From: Phanerodontia chrysosporium
Taxonomy: Eukaryota; Basidiomycota; Agaricomycetes; Polyporales; Phanerochaetaceae
Assembly (NCBI GenBank): GCA_001910725.1
Contig: MJGA01000013.1
Location: 496,001-560,000 of the forward strand
Direction: 5' to 3'
Length of the DNA: 64,000 bases
Shown: positions 1-12,543 of the stretch, in pieces
Numbering within the stretch: the stretch's first letter is position 1
Layout of the letters: each line of letters opens with the position of its first letter
Translations under genes and position numbers: made by a program
Notes under the pieces: generated by a model
What the model saw: the letters and a program-made list of their open reading frames with translations, nothing else
Databases searched by the model: none
Told to the model about the DNA's origin: nothing

Positions 1-717
1 CACTGGCTCGCTTCAGTCGTCTGTAGCACTAGCTCGTGCAACCCCGGCGCGCGGCGGAGAGCTTTGGCTAAGCGAGACGTCATGCGAGCGCATTGTAAGT
101 TGGTGTATGTCTTCTGGGAGGAACGGGAATTATTAGCATGAGGGAGGGAACCTCAACGTCGGACGTACCAATGCTGACCATGTACCATCGTTCAGACATT
201 CCGCAATGGCGTTGCATATTTCCCGTTTTTGTTGATTAGACTCCCGGGAGGCGTCTCGTACGAGGAGAATTTGTGGATTGAGAAGTGGTATAGACCTGAG
301 CAGCCCATTGATCCGCGCTGATGCCTCCAAATCCATGTCGATATACAGCGTTTGGACCTTAGGTGTTAGTTTCACGATGTCCACGAGCTTCTTCGAGTAA
401 GTTCCTTCAAGCCGCAAGCACCGGACCGCGCTTCCTACGCGTGGGTTTGCCTGCAAGAGCTTGAGAATCTTACTGGCATGCTTCCGGCGAGAGATACGCA
501 GGCATTCGTACAGCAGAGGGGTACCAACGCGAAGCCAGCGTTTTGAGACCAAGAGTAGGCCACAGCGAGAGGCGGAGCGTCTTGCTTCATCTGTGTTTGC
601 ACAGTATGCCGCAGCTGAGTCGAGCTTCGGCGGCTTGCAGAAGTCTTCGTGGGGGATGTATAGTGCGTAGGCAAGGATCTCGCGCAGCAGCTCCTCAGGC
701 AGCTTCGAAAAAGACAT
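1..717 (-). CDS. F-box-like protein, 3' end outside window
   Basis: The N-terminus MSFSKLPEELLREILAYAL is an F-box-like helix. It is followed by LLLVSKRWLRVGTPLLYECL, the hallmark of a large Agaricomycete F-box-like family, and then by leucine-rich segments (VRCLRLEG, PKVQTLYIDM). Exon 1 runs 717-169. A GTACGT donor and a CTCCCAG acceptor bound a 55-base intron (168-114). The next exon continues as MTSRLAKALRRAPGLHELV and leaves the window at base 1. Family members are thought to be substrate adaptors of SCF ubiquitin ligases; the substrate cannot be read from the sequence. Six more relatives lie in this window, three of them broken. The reading frame here is intact as far as visible. Confidence 0.75.
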
Positions 718-1432
718 CGTCGAGGTGGTTCAGGTGAAAGCTAGGTCACGCAAGTGTAATACGTGCTGAACGAGATGTGGCCGTAGGTCTTTGTCCGGGG
801 CCGTGTGGCCTAAGCATCTTTGTCCAGTGACAAAGCGCAAGAAGTCCACAGCGCAAAGATAAAAGGATTGCGAATGAATCCCACCCAGTAAGCATATTTC
901 AGCCGGTATGTTGCTGGGTAGAGCATGGTACCTGGTGAAGCGACTGGGAGCAAGCCAAGTAGGTCGGAAGAGGCGTTCACGCGTCAGAGGCTACTCTGAT
1001 CGCCTCCCGATCGTCTCAATATTGTTGTTGTAGAAATACACTACATATCATTGCATTACTCATAGCTGCACTATTGAATGTCCACTAAGAAATATGCATG
1101 TGTCAGAGCAAAGCCAAATAGAACGAAAAAACCCAAAAGAGATACAGTGGGGAACGACTAACTACCAACTACAGTAAATTAAATGAGGCTCCAGTTCCGG
1201 AGCAGTACTCTTCGTGTGTAACGAGCATGTCCTCGGAGTGTAGCGATACATATGAAAACAAGAGGGTGCGACCAACACTTGCGATCGCGAATAAGGATAA
1301 TTGCGTGTGAATTGCAGGAACGTGTGTATGTGCGAGATGCTGAGACTGATGAAAGCAAGGGCAAAGCTATGCAGACATGCGATTGAAGTTTGGTTGTTTG
1401 AGTTCGGGTATGCGTGGAAAAGGTATGCAGGT
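718..1432. other. Intergenic, nothing recognised
   Basis: The start of the F-box-like gene and the 3' end of the phytochrome gene both face this stretch. The open frames in it are short, carry no recognisable domain and overlap the phytochrome 3' untranslated side. Confidence 0.5.
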
Positions 1433-4400
1433 TCATGAGCAAGCATCGATTTCAGGACCACGATGAGCAGACGTGAGCCAACCGCCGAGCTCCCAGCTGC
1501 AGCCGGGCATGTAGACGTCCTTCTCGCGCTGGGCAATGTCGGTCACGCCTCGGAGGATCACCCGCAGCCGCTTGAAGTCGATTGGCTTCAGGATCCATCC
1601 ATCGATCCCGAGGCTGTACATTTCGTGCCTCTGGATCTCCAGGAGTGACGCGGAGACTGCGAAGATCGGAAGACGTCCGTTGAGCTGGTGCGAGAGACGT
1701 GAAGACGGCGGGTCCTTCCCATCCTGCTCCAGCGCTCGTATCCGCTCGGTTGCCTCATATCCGTTCAAGAGGGGCATTCTGTGCGAGAGTCAGCCCATGC
1801 AAAAAGGAGAACCTACGACGACGTACTGAATATCCATGAGAACACAATCGAAGTCGCGGTCCTGCTCGATCATGTCGTAACCCTCCTGTCCATTCGTCGT
1901 ATTCACGACGATGTGGCCGTCGAGTGTGAGTCGCTTGGCGAGAATCGTTCGATTAATGTCGTTGTCCTCGACGATGAGAATGCGCAACTGCTGTGGCTGC
2001 GGTAAATCTGGAGTAGCAACTCCCCGCAACATGGATCGACTGGATTTCTTCACCAGGTCCGGCGTCGAGACGGCGAGCGAGCGTGCCCCGCTACTGGTGC
2101 CCGTGCGCGAAGAAGACGCTTTGCCCTTGCTACCGGATGCCGGAGAAGAGACGCCCGAAGATACACCGGTCATCGGATGCGGGTGGTTCTGCAGCGCGTT
2201 CACGAGCGACTCAATCTCGTTCTCGCGAGAGCTTTTGCTCTGGGACTGCGACTTCTGCGACGATGCGGCGCTACCACTCTCGGCATAGATCGAAAATGGA
2301 ATCAAGAACGAGAACCGACTACCCTCGTTGACACGGGAGTCTACGCGCAGCTGTCCGCCGAGCTGCTCGACTATTCGAGCAACGACCGCAAGGCCTAGTC
2401 CTGATCGACGAATGACATCAGTATTACATCAAACGCGAGAACTGTGCCGAGACACACCTAAGCCCTTTGTCTGAGACGGTGGCGTAGATGTTGGGGTCTC
2501 GACCTGCTCAAACTCGCGGAAGATGCTCTCGAGCTTGTCCGCGGACATGCCACAGCCCGTGTCCGCAACAACGATCTCGACAGCGATATTTCCGGCGTCG
2601 CGCAAGCCATCAGGCTCCCCAAACGCGCGACACTCCACAGAAATGGTGCCCTCGCGCGTGTATTTGACTGAGGTGACAGGTGAAGACTGGATAAACGAAG
2701 GAGGATGAAGGCACGTACGGGCGTTCGCAGTCAAGTTCGCGACCACAGTTCGGATCTTCTTCGCATCGCCGACCACTGTCTGAGGACAGTGATCAAGGTC
2801 AAGCTCGAAGTTCAGACCGCGTCTACTGGCTTCGTTCCTGTACACGACGGTTGCTTCGTTGACGACACTATGCAGGTTGAACGGTTCATTGAACGACGTC
2901 TCGCCTCCACTCTCAAGGCGGGTCAGATCCTGACAAACGTGCTGTTAGGGTCACATCGAAACTGATCGCTTTGCACTAACCAAGAGATCATTGATAGTGA
3001 ATAGCAAACTCTTTGATGCTGCGTGGGATTGACTGAGGTTCTCGCGAGTTTCAAGGTCCAACTGGCTGTTGAGCGCAAGCTCGAGGTAACTATGTGACGA
3101 TCTGTAAGTCGATGTCTATGTAGATACCGCAAGCACGCGTACTTGATGATGTGGTTCAACGGCGTTCGCACCTCGTGGCTCGCATTCGACAGCAAGATGT
3201 TGGTCAGCTTCGTCGCGTGCAGCGCGCTCTCCTTCTGCCGCCAAACCTCGATGAACTTGCCGTACACGAGCGCGAGGACGCCCGCAGTCTCGAGATGCTC
3301 GTCAGTCCACGCTCGGCTCCGCCCAGCCACGGTCTCTGACCACGTCTTGAACGACTTCCGTGGCTCAAGCGTGTTCTTCTCCTCGCCAGTCCGGTACGGC
3401 CGTCCCGCCCACTGCACTTGCCGCGGCTGTCCTTTGCGCAGGAAAGCAATGAAGTCACCGCCGGCGACGGAGAGTGGGATGTAAAGCAGGCCGGCGATGA
3501 CCTCCAGTCCGGTCGAGAGCTGGAGGTCTGGGTAGTCGACCGTCACGGCTTGTGAAACTTGCATCGTACTGCGAGTCAGACTGTCACAATAATGTACTGA
3601 ATTGATTGTATGAGATGGTCGTACTTGAACTGCTTCATGCGAAGGTACTCCGCGACCACTAAGATCTCTTGTCCGTGCTGGTTCGGTCCTAGTATCTTCG
3701 CGCCTTCTCCGATGACGAGCACACCGTAGTCGGCGTCGAAAAGCCCCAGCAGGTCGTCGGCGTCCGAGACGATGTAGCCCGACGGATGCTGATCTGTGGG
3801 CATCGTGTTGATCTGCGGTAACGGTGAGGTCTCAGCGCGAAACCGGTCATACAAGGAACTCCATACCAATTTCCGCGTGTGTAGACGCTGCGCAAGGCTC
3901 AAGCGCTCTACATTACGAGAAATTGACTGGCTCAGCAACCGGAGCATCTGCCGTACGGGGAACGACACTCGCATGCCGTTCGGACCGTACGAATGGCATG
4001 CCACCAGTCCCCAGAGCTGGCCAAAGGCCATGATGGACTACGAATGCGGGTGAGACTACCAGCACAGGGAGTGCGGGGCGCACGTACGACAGACATCGAT
4101 GCTCGGACACCCATGTTGCCGAGATACTTCAAATGTATGGGGCTCATTGCACGAAGGTAACAGTGTGTCATGTCCTTGCGAGGCGTCAGCATACGCTACG
4201 GTGACAAATCGACCATCGACATACAAGAGGAGTTTGCAAGTCTCTCTTGCTGCGGACGACGAGACGTGCAGTCGGCTGACCACGATCATACAACAGTCGT
4301 ACCTTGTCTGGTAGACGGTCAGGACCAAACGGGAGATGATAAAACCACGGGCCACGCACTGAGTGCGTATAGCTGCCTCGCCTGTGCAGGAATATCCGAT

Positions 4401-6924
4401 GCCGGGAAGTGCAAGCCCTTGTATAGGTCGTGCGTCTTGTTCCAATCCACGAGCTCCGCGACGACCTGCCCGTTCCACGCCTCGTCGAACTGGTAGACGA
4501 GCACGCGGTGGAACTGAGAGAGGTCTTTCATAACTCCGACGACGATCTTCACGAACGTGTCCATGTCGTTCGCCGCGCCGAGTTGCTCGTTGACCTGCGC
4601 CATGACGGCAAAGACGTCCATCATGCCGACGACACCAGGACCTCGCCGCCGGCGCGCCGCGACTCCCCCACCCCTTCTGACACTGGCACCGCGCTCAAGC
4701 CCGCTGTTAAACGAAGCAGGCGACGCAGGAAGATCGCTTGTATCCCGCCGATTCCGGCGCAACCGCTCGAGTGCGAGGAGCGGTCTCGAATAGCTTGTCG
4801 TACTCTCGAGAATGGCCTCCCGGCTCGGAACCCACTCGTCGGGGTCAGCTGTCTCTGACGGCGCGCTGCTGTCGTCTTGTTGTGATGGCGGCGTGGGGAG
4901 AGCGTTGCGGTACTCGCCATACTGGCGGGGTCACTGCTGTTCAAGCTCGGTGACGAGCTCTCAGGCGAGACGCCTGACAGAGCATCTTCAGAGCCAGTAG
5001 ACTCTGTTCCCGACCCTGACGAAACTAACGTCCGCCCAGAGCTCCCCGAGTTAGATCCAGACGCATCTGACGGCGACGACACACCGGATAGGTAGCGTTC
5101 GTCGCCGTTCTGCGAAGGATATAGGGGGTTGAACGGGTCCCTCTCCAGTTCGAACTCTAGGATGATGATGGATTGCGTGGGGACGTCCGTAGAAGTCGAG
5201 GCCTGGTCCAGATTCGCCGGTGCCTTCATCTCCGGTCGGTGTGCGGCCACCCAACAATGCCAATTTCGTCGCTGCTGGGGATCATGGGAATCCTCTTCAG
5301 GTAACGCACTCTCTGGTTCTCCAAACCCGCTGAGCATGAAGACGTGCAGGTTCTCTGCTAGTTCCTCCGAGGTCAGAGCGGCATCGCTGAGATACTGGAT
5401 ATTGTCCAGCAACAAGTCCGCCTGGATGTCCGAGAGTGTTTGCGTGAAGCATTCAAGAGAAAAGAGATATGCTGGCGAAAGGCCCAAAATTTCGGTTGAG
5501 TTCTACGCGAAATGAGAAGACAACCAATATCAACACGTATGTACGTACCTCAGATACCTGTCGAACAGAGAGGTTGCCGTCGTCCTCTTCCTCGAGAGCA
5601 ATGAGCACACCAAATCCCTGTACCGCGCCTGGAGTACGAATGGGCTACGATAGCAGTGAGATGAAGTTTATAAATGGAAAACAAACACCACAGGAAGTCC
5701 GACGATTCGCTTATGAATTGCACGGAGACCATACAAGCCTTAATTGAGCGGAGGGACGATCATATAGTCTCGCTTCAGACTAGAAAGGGCGCAAGGTATG
5801 CGATCGTGGTGCGCAGCACCAGTGGGCACGGATAGGACAATCCCGCTGCCGAAGCCCTCTGCGGCGCCGACACAGACAGAAATGAACGCACCTCATCCTC
5901 GCACCGTGTAAGCTTTCCCTCGCGTCCCACCACGAGGTGATGGCCCTCTCCGTCCTCTATATGCTGGTAGCGGAAAGTGATATGCGGACCTTCGGATGAC
6001 GTCCCGGTCCCAGTGCTCTTGCTGGATCGCGACATGGCAGGCGACCCCGACGCAGAGACGTCGTCCGACGCGGGTCCAGACGTGCCGGAATCTCGCCTGT
6101 GCGTCGACGGCATCTGCACGACGTCTATGTCGCGAGTAGCGTTCACTGTTGCACTGCCAGAATTCGGGCTAGCCCGTCCGATCGACGAGCCAAGAGAGCG
6201 CGAGCGAGCGGACGCAGGAGAGTCAATAGGGCCCAGATGCACAATTCCGCTTTGGGAGAAGTTGCTCGGCGGCTCGGTAGCCGCATGAGAGAGAGTGGGG
6301 TCGAGAGTAGACGGAGTAGTGACTGCAGTGAACGCATCACTCGCAACTTCTGATAGCTGGGGCGGATGTCGCGGGTTATACACGTCTTTATCGTCAGACG
6401 ATTGGAGTTCCGCAGGGTTATACGCGACTGGTTCTCCGGCAGGACCTGAGGTGAATAACGTACTCGCGCCGCTAAACGTGTGCTGGTGAGAGGAGCCAGG
6501 TAGCCAGGGTTGTGTCATGAAAGACCGAGGGCTCAGCGGATCGTCATCGATGGCAAAGTCCCTAAAGTTCGCGTTCCGGGTCTTTTTGCGTCGCGAACCT
6601 GAGCGGAGGAGCGAGGACGAGGATGCCGATAGCAGTGGGCTATCTTCCGTCGGAGGATGTCCTTCGATGGCTACTTCGCGTAACTGGTCTGCAGGACGGT
6701 CATGCGACAGCCGAGAGCAATATGAACGACTACGCACCGGCCAACGCATCCATGTCCACTGACGAGCCTGCCTGCTCTACCTCATGAATCCCGCTGCTGC
6801 CCTGGGCGCCTTCGTCGGCAACTTCGTGTGCGAGTGCTGACCGCTGTATACCGGAAAGTAGCGTTCGAACTGGATACACGAAAGAGCTCGTCTTCGGGTC
6901 GTCTACATCACCTTGCCGAGACAT
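1433..6924 (-). CDS. Fungal phytochrome, hybrid histidine kinase with receiver domain
   Basis: Red/far-red photoreceptor kinase. Exon 1 starts at 6924 (MSRQGDVDDP) and splices through a 49-base intron (6737-6689). A Ser-rich N-terminus of about 300 residues precedes LTRCEDE|PIRTPGAVQGFGV. The Cys (about residue 324) sits where bacteriophytochromes and fungal phytochromes bind biliverdin. A 240-base intron (5891-5652) interrupts this PAS segment. Next come NSTEILGLSPAYLFSLE, a Ser/Gly-rich insertion (about 5100-4700), a GAF domain with FPASDIPAQARQLY and SPIHLKYLGNMGVRAS (chromophore-pocket His), and a PHY domain. The kinase has the H-box SNASHEVRTPLNHII, an N-box region and DTGCGMS/GLG boxes. 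The receiver has ILIVEDND, CVLMDIQ (phospho-Asp) and a KPID lysine. Roughly 1,500 residues after about ten introns. All key residues are present, so it looks functional. Confidence 0.93.
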
Positions 6925-8224
6925 GCAGATTTTTTGGGATGGAGGGCGGAGGGAAGCAGCTCATGCTCGACTCCACATAAGGGCGGCAACAAAGCTCATT
7001 TGTCTGATTAGGGCAATAAGCTAGCAATTATTTACTCCGGTAACCTCGAATTTGATGCGATACCTTATACGTCACAGCCGGTTAACTTCTGCCACCACGT
7101 TCGTCTGCACCGCTCACTCGCCCCTGTTCAACTTTGCCTGGAGACTCTCTGTCGCTGTAGAGCTCGACCATGATGGTGTTGCATCTAATGTTGAACAAAA
7201 ATCTTCACTATTCCAGTTCCTTTCGCCTTCGAGTGCCTGAATTTTAGCGTCGAGCGGAACCAGCACGATCACCCTGGCGGATGAAATCGAGCCAGGAAAC
7301 GGAATGCGCAGTTCAGGTGAGTTCAAGGTTGTGGTGCTAACTGACAGCACCCTCGATATGTTCCTGGAGGGAACTCGAGAGGGCAATGAGCGTACGCCCG
7401 CAGTGTACGGATGTCCAAGAAGATCCATGAGGCATGGGACACGAGAGCTACGACGCCCTAAATCAGTCGTTTTATCTAGGCGTCATCAAGACATCGACCA
7501 TTACCATCGCTGAGCGTCCGACGTTACCGTGAAGCCTCAACTATGGATTGCATCCGTGTCCGGGGCGTCTTCGCCATTGGACGCTCGCAGGCCGATAGGC
7601 CGTACCGAACACATTATGAGCCGGACGGGGTCTTCTACCCTCTACAGCAGGCTGGATTAACGTTCGTTTTACTTAGTTTGTAGGTTGTAGTGCCTCTGCT
7701 TGACCGTTTCGGATCCGATACGTTTTCTTCAAAGGTTTTAGGAGCGACAGCGGGCCCGTGGCGTTCATGCAGGCATAGGGACGCAGCAACGTAGACTAAC
7801 CCAATCTTCATGAGCATAACACCCTCCTGAACAGCTGTTGTCTCTCGGCTCGCTTTCGAAGAAGCCATAAGGTTGTGAACACATGTTGTCAAGCCACCAT
7901 TACGAGCAACAGCCTCAACCATCAAGAGGCTTAGTTCGTCGTCTCTTGGGTTCAGGTCGCCGATGGAAGACCTGGGTAAGTCTGCATGTCTAGTGATGCA
8001 TAAATTGGCAGGGCTCGGCCGTTTTCTCATATGCTTCAAAGCGACTCTTCCCGCTGTGCGGACATGTTCACCTTGAGAACCAATACGGCTGCTCCTGAAC
8101 ATCGCAGGCGCGATATGGTTTGAGCACAAGATCGTCCTAGCCCTTTCGCTCCTGTGGTGGATTCTCATGATCGGTCCGTTCCCTGCCCCGTTGTGCAGTT
8201 CAAATCTCACGAAGACCTTATCCA
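6925..8224. other. Intergenic, phytochrome upstream region and unassigned sequence
   Basis: This holds the presumed phytochrome promoter and about 1 kb without convincing coding signal. A 204-codon minus-strand frame (8249-7635) shows no domain, no family-like pattern and no matching introns, so it was not called. Confidence 0.4.
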
Positions 8225-9023
8225 GTGAACGTGCTGGTGCATGCCTCACATTGGCAGTCAGGCGTGTCTACTACCAACTATGGAAAGCTCTGCAAGGTAA
8301 CAGACGTCTCTGCACCGGCGCTGTCCATCATGACCAATGTCTCGGTCATGTTACTCGTGATGTGGAAGGCATGGTTGGTCTCCCATAATATGCGTTTGGT
8401 CACGCTGTTCGTGCTTATGGTGCAGTCTGGGCTGCTGTACATCGTGATTTTGGTGAGAAGCCCCGGTCGTCAAGTATATGCTTTGTTTCTCTGTCTGATA
8501 GTGCTCTCTAGGTAACCGATCTACTCGTAACATCTGTCGTAACCGGAGGAAATGATACTGCGGCAGAATGGTCGACTATATATCTGGTTATGCTGCAGTC
8601 CAGCTTCTGCCAGTGGTGCGCCCTTACCAAGTCTGCTGAACCTACGCTAATGCTCGAGCACTCAGGGAAATACCCCACTCTTTGGTGCTCGTGCTACATG
8701 AGTCCCTCTGGACCTCTGGTTCGACGCCTAGCTCAGGTCTCGCGGTCACCACATTACAGTTTGCGCCTCCGATGCTGCAGTCCTCAGCCGCAACCAGGCT
8801 GGGATCGTCAGGGCATTCGTGTGTGGAGAGAAGGAAGAGATATATCTGTTATATGCACGAGACCTGCTACTTCACAACAACCGTAGGTGCAATGAACAGG
8901 CAGTCATTCATCGTGTCACTCATGGTGAGACAAAACTTGATACAGGACTTGCCAAATGTGGACAGTCGTGTGAAACCTCCTTGCGATGTTTACGTAAACA
9001 CATCGACGTCACTTGAACGATAA
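8225..9023 (+). pseudogene. Probable remnant of a fungal multi-helix membrane protein
   Basis: The translation reads as successive hydrophobic helices: SIMTNVSVMLLVMWKAWLV, then LVTLFVLMVQSGLLYIVIL. A good intron (GTGAGAAG...CTCTAG, about 8454-8513) leads to VTDLLVTSVVTGG and IYLVMLQSSF. A second intron (GTGGTG...CTCAG, about 8613-8667) restores a frame reading SLVLVLHESLWTS and TTLQFAPP. The layout (a helix with a VQSGLLY-type sequence, then a proline-rich tail with TLQFAPP) resembles the C-terminal half of Agaricomycete DUF6533-type membrane proteins. The expected N-terminal helices were not found upstream, so this looks truncated. It may instead be a gene with further upstream exons I could not place. 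The open frame ends at 9023. Confidence 0.4.
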
Positions 9024-9242
9024 TATTACTGCGAGCTCATCACTACACATCGCGGAGACAGCCAATTCAGATTTTAATGTGAGTGCTACGGGCATATGCT
9101 GCTCGTTATATGATGTGTAGCCGTCGTGTACTCATTGAAACCAAGCTAAAATCCTAGCCCCAACCCGGAAGCAAGCGAGAACGACGCCTTCGACGGATCG
9201 AGTCAATCTTCACAACCAGGCAAAACGTGTTATGATTCATGT

Positions 9243-9867
9243 TCATGTTAGACCCATTCCGTAGGCAAGATACAGCGTCTCCTTAACATCTAGGGGGCGT
9301 ATGCGTGTCGCCCAGTGGACGGGCTCGTCAGTGTATTCGTCGCCATCCATAATGATGTATATGCCATCTTGCTTCTCTCGCGCACGGGACACGAAGCGTT
9401 GCATACACTCGATTTCGTCCCACGGTGCGACGCCAGGGCACATAACGACTGTGGGCTCCAGCATGGGTGTGTCGGGTACAGGGTGCGTAGGTCCGCGCGG
9501 AGTTCAAGGTCCGTACAGACCTTGCGCAGGACGGCGTCGCTTCCCTTGAGCGTGCCGATCGGGTGCTTGACGGGTACGAGTTCCTGCTCTTCCTTGTCTC
9601 TGGCCAGCCGCACGGAGCACAGATCGACGGGGTACTCATGACGCAGTCCAAACCCGAGGAGTCCCCACCGGGGAGGTGGTGCTCATCTGCCAGCAGCGCG
9701 CGGAAGGCATCCTTGAGTGCGAGCTCGTACGCAAGGAGAAAGTCTGCTTGCAGGCACAAACCTCGATAGCGTGTAATCGGTCTTCTCATTACACCACGTC
9801 CTCGAGGCTGTTTCCCAAGAATTGCCAAGAGCCAGAACGTGAATAGTGCACCTCGAACTCTATTCAT
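9243..9867 (-). CDS. Hypothetical protein, frame interrupted
   Basis: No family recognised. Three overlapping minus-strand frames seem to form one protein: an N-terminal part ending GGDSSGLDC, a middle part beginning DKEEQELVPVKHPIGTLKG, and a C-terminal part from MLEPTVVMCPGVAPWDEIE to YLAYGMGLT. The middle and last parts join at CCG ACA CAC CC/ATG (about 9465) with one base missing and no splice signals, which suggests a single-base loss. The first junction could be a short intron or another indel. The C-terminal part has acidic and aromatic clusters (DGIYIIMDGDEYTDEP). It is cytosolic in character, with no signal peptide or membrane helix. It could be a pseudogene. Confidence 0.4.
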
Positions 9868-9936
9868 GATGAGTTTCCTGAGTCATTTGCTTGGATGGAT
9901 GGCATTGTGCAAACGTAAAAAGTGAGAACTTGGAAG

Positions 9937-10894
9937 CTAACTATCTTCATCTTGATCAAGAAGTGATAATATGTATGCCCTGTGAAGCGGGGTCAGTTGA
10001 CCACGGCCATACCCAAAGAATTGAGGGACGTACATACGATCATGGCGTGTACCGCGTCTGAAAGTAAACATATCCATGACCGCAGGTTCATAGCCGCCTT
10101 CCTGCAGACCTGTCGCACTCTCGCCTCCAAGCTCGCACCTCGACATACCACCCGTTTTAGTCGCGGAGCAGCGAGTATCGATCTCATTTGTCCGTGCGTA
10201 ACCCAGCTTGAGGCGTCTCCAGCGTCGCAGATGAACTCTTCCATCGAGCAGTGAGCAAGCGTATCGACCAACTGTGGGGTCATCTCGAAATAGCCTTCCG
10301 GCAGTGACACGGTCCGCTGAGATGACAGTGTGAGCGAACGCTCCCGCATACATCAAGAGCACTGTCACTCACCAATGACTTCCACACGTCCCTGACGTGT
10401 GTGTGCACGAGCGTACGGACCTCCATAGCATTCTTGTTAGGTTTACAGATATTCTCCTGGATGTACAGGTTCACGGGATTGAATATGGAGAGTGCCTTCT
10501 TCAGTCCCGCAATGCTGTCGCAAGACTTGATCTGCAGGTTGATGTATATGCTGTGCAGCCTTGGTGTAAGCTTCGCGATATGTGCGAGATGCTTTCCGTA
10601 ACCGCCTACAAGCCGGAGGCAGCGCACGGCCTGGCCGATATGAGGCTGGGCGCGAAACAGCTCCGCGAGGGTGGATGTGTGCTCCCGGTTCGAGAGCTCC
10701 ACGCACTCGTACAGCAGTGGGGTACCGACACGGAGCCATCGCTTCGAGACGAGGAGCAGATAGGCATGACGAGGACCCGGGCTGAAAAGTGGTGGTACGT
10801 CGAACGAGAAGAAGGCATCGCAGGGGATGGAGATGTTGTACGAGAGGATCTCGCGGAGGATTTCGTCTGGAAGCAAGCCGTCCATGGTCGTCAC
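9937..10894 (-). CDS. F-box-like protein with one frame disturbance
   Basis: Starts MTTMDGLLPDEILREILSYNI (F-box-like) and continues with AYLLLVSKRWLRVGTPLLYE and leucine-rich stretches (AVRCLRLVGG, KLTPRLHSIYINLQIKS). Exon 1 ends at VRDVWKSL with donor GTGAGTGA. The acceptor CTCAG is followed by RTVSLPEGYFEMTPQLVDTL and RLKRVVCRG, matching the layout of the intact relative at 32002-32986. After VRQ the frame seems to slip near 10110 (one base short of ...VLQEGGYEPAVMD). A last intron (GTATGT...CACAG) leads to an acidic C-terminus, LLDQDEDS, that resembles DDSDEDWD in the relative. The exact last splice site is uncertain. Putative SCF adaptor; substrate unknown. Confidence 0.65.
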
Positions 10895-11400
10895 GGGGAG
10901 GGACAGAAAGCTCCCTGAACATTATATATGACGTGGATCAGCAAGATCTTTTGCTGCGAGGGTACCGGGTTTTATAATACGCAGGACTTACTAGGAACTC
11001 CTTGGAACCTGCACCCGCAAGGACGCGACGAGGAGAGCGGGGCTGACACTGATTACAGCATTTGTGTATGACGGGGACATGGCGTCATAAAGAGCTCCGA
11101 CCACAGAAAGCTGCGAGTGTAGATGGCGCACGACAGCGAAGATATTTCGACCAGTCCGCTGAGCTCAGTTGCGGAAGGGGATGCTGGCGAGGGTAACTGA
11201 TAGACGTTGCAGATAATGCCTTCAAGCCTATAGTCAAAGGGTGTTCCTCTTCCAAGTTGGCATTTCTTACACAGGCGTCTAACATGTAGACCATGGTAAG
11301 TAATTGTTTGTAACGTGCAGGGTGGTTGTAAGCTTGACCCGCTTCATGTCATTACCACGAAGTTTCCGAGCGTGCATACGTTTCCTCGACCTCTACCTCG
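10895..11400. other. Divergent intergenic between two F-box-like copies
   Basis: Shared upstream region of the minus-strand and plus-strand F-box-like copies. No clear TATA box or other signal was identified. Confidence 0.4.
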
Positions 11401-12274
11401 ATGGACGCGATATTGCCAGACGAGATTCTCCACGAAATCTTGTCATACAATGTATCTGTCCTGCACAACGACTTTCTTGGCCTACACAGTGAATATACAC
11501 AGCAAACCGCCCGCAACAGCCATCTCCTCCTCGTCTCCAAACGTTTATTACGCATTGGGACGCCGCTGCTTTATGAATGTCTTCAACTGCGACAACCAGG
11601 ACACACGTCCTCCGTCGCGCAACTCTTTCGCGTGCAGCCGAATGTAGGCAAAGTCGTACGCTGCCTCCGGCTTGTGGGTGAGCTCGGGAAGGACCTCGTG
11701 CACGTCGCGCGCGGAACACGCCAGGCTTGCACAATCTCTACGTCGACCTCCAACGAGTTGACGCGGCGGAGAGCATCGCTGAGCTGCAGGAGGCGCTCCA
11801 CCAATTCTGCTTTTCCCGCCTTTGCTTAGACAAGACCTCGTTAGACCGTAGCAGCAAGAAGCTTGTCGAGCTTAAGCAGCTCTTGTGCGCGTACATAGTG
11901 ACTGCGCAGTCGCTAGAGAGCACCATAACTCGCCTGTTTGGCTGGGCATGCACTCAGCACCTCAATATAGCGCACCGTGACGCTCGCAGAGTGCTTTGGC
12001 GGCATGACACCAGGGCTAGCTAAGGCACTAGCCGTGTCTTCCGTCGAGGAGCTTAATTGCGCGACTTACGACGCGAGCGAGTGGGTCTTGCGCCGTTGGA
12101 TGAAGAATATTTGTGAAAATCTACGGCTGCAGCGTGTGGTTTGCAGAGGTACCCTGTTTGCTCGTAGGACGCAGGCACGTGCATCTACGGGACAATGAAT
12201 TCTCTGAGGCCGTTGCGCAGAAGTTCACCTTCGTCCGCACGTCAGACGACGTCCTATGCTGTGAAATCATCTAA
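11401..12274 (+). pseudogene. F-box-like gene copy with frameshifts
   Basis: MDAILPDEILHEILSYNVSV opens an F-box-like protein, followed by SHLLLVSKRLLRIGTPLLYE and VVRCLRLVGELGKDLVHVAR. The frame then breaks at 11706-11713, where removing one CG pair from GCGCGCGG restores NTPGLHNLYVDLQR; relatives have KLTPRLHSIYINLQ there. Later segments (LVELKQLLCAY, VTLAECFGGMTPGLAKALAV, LQRVVCRG) are family-like but lie in changing frames. The final frame reads FSEAVAQKFTFVRTSDD to a stop at 12274. Two or more shifts suggest a pseudogene; an assembly problem cannot be excluded. Confidence 0.6.
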
Positions 12275-12543
12275 GAATGCAGCTCATGCAGGTTCAGTGA
12301 ACAGCTGGATGTGAGTCCTAATACTGAAGAACTTGAGCTGCCAGAGGGCGATGTCTAGTATCATGTGTGGCCCTCGTCTCAAAATACTTCCCCCTTCCCT
12401 TCATTCAGTCCTGATGCGTTTGTACCGCATATGCATGTCTCTTCATGTCATGCAGAATTCTCACTTATATCAGCTCAGCGAAGACTCCACAGTTCCTACT
12501 ACATCTAACGATAGCTTTGTCTAGCTCGTACCTATATTCTAAA

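Noticed and set aside
7635..8249. 204-codon minus-strand frame
   Set aside because: No domain, no hydrophobic pattern, no paralogue; it partly overlaps the membrane-protein remnant on the other strand.
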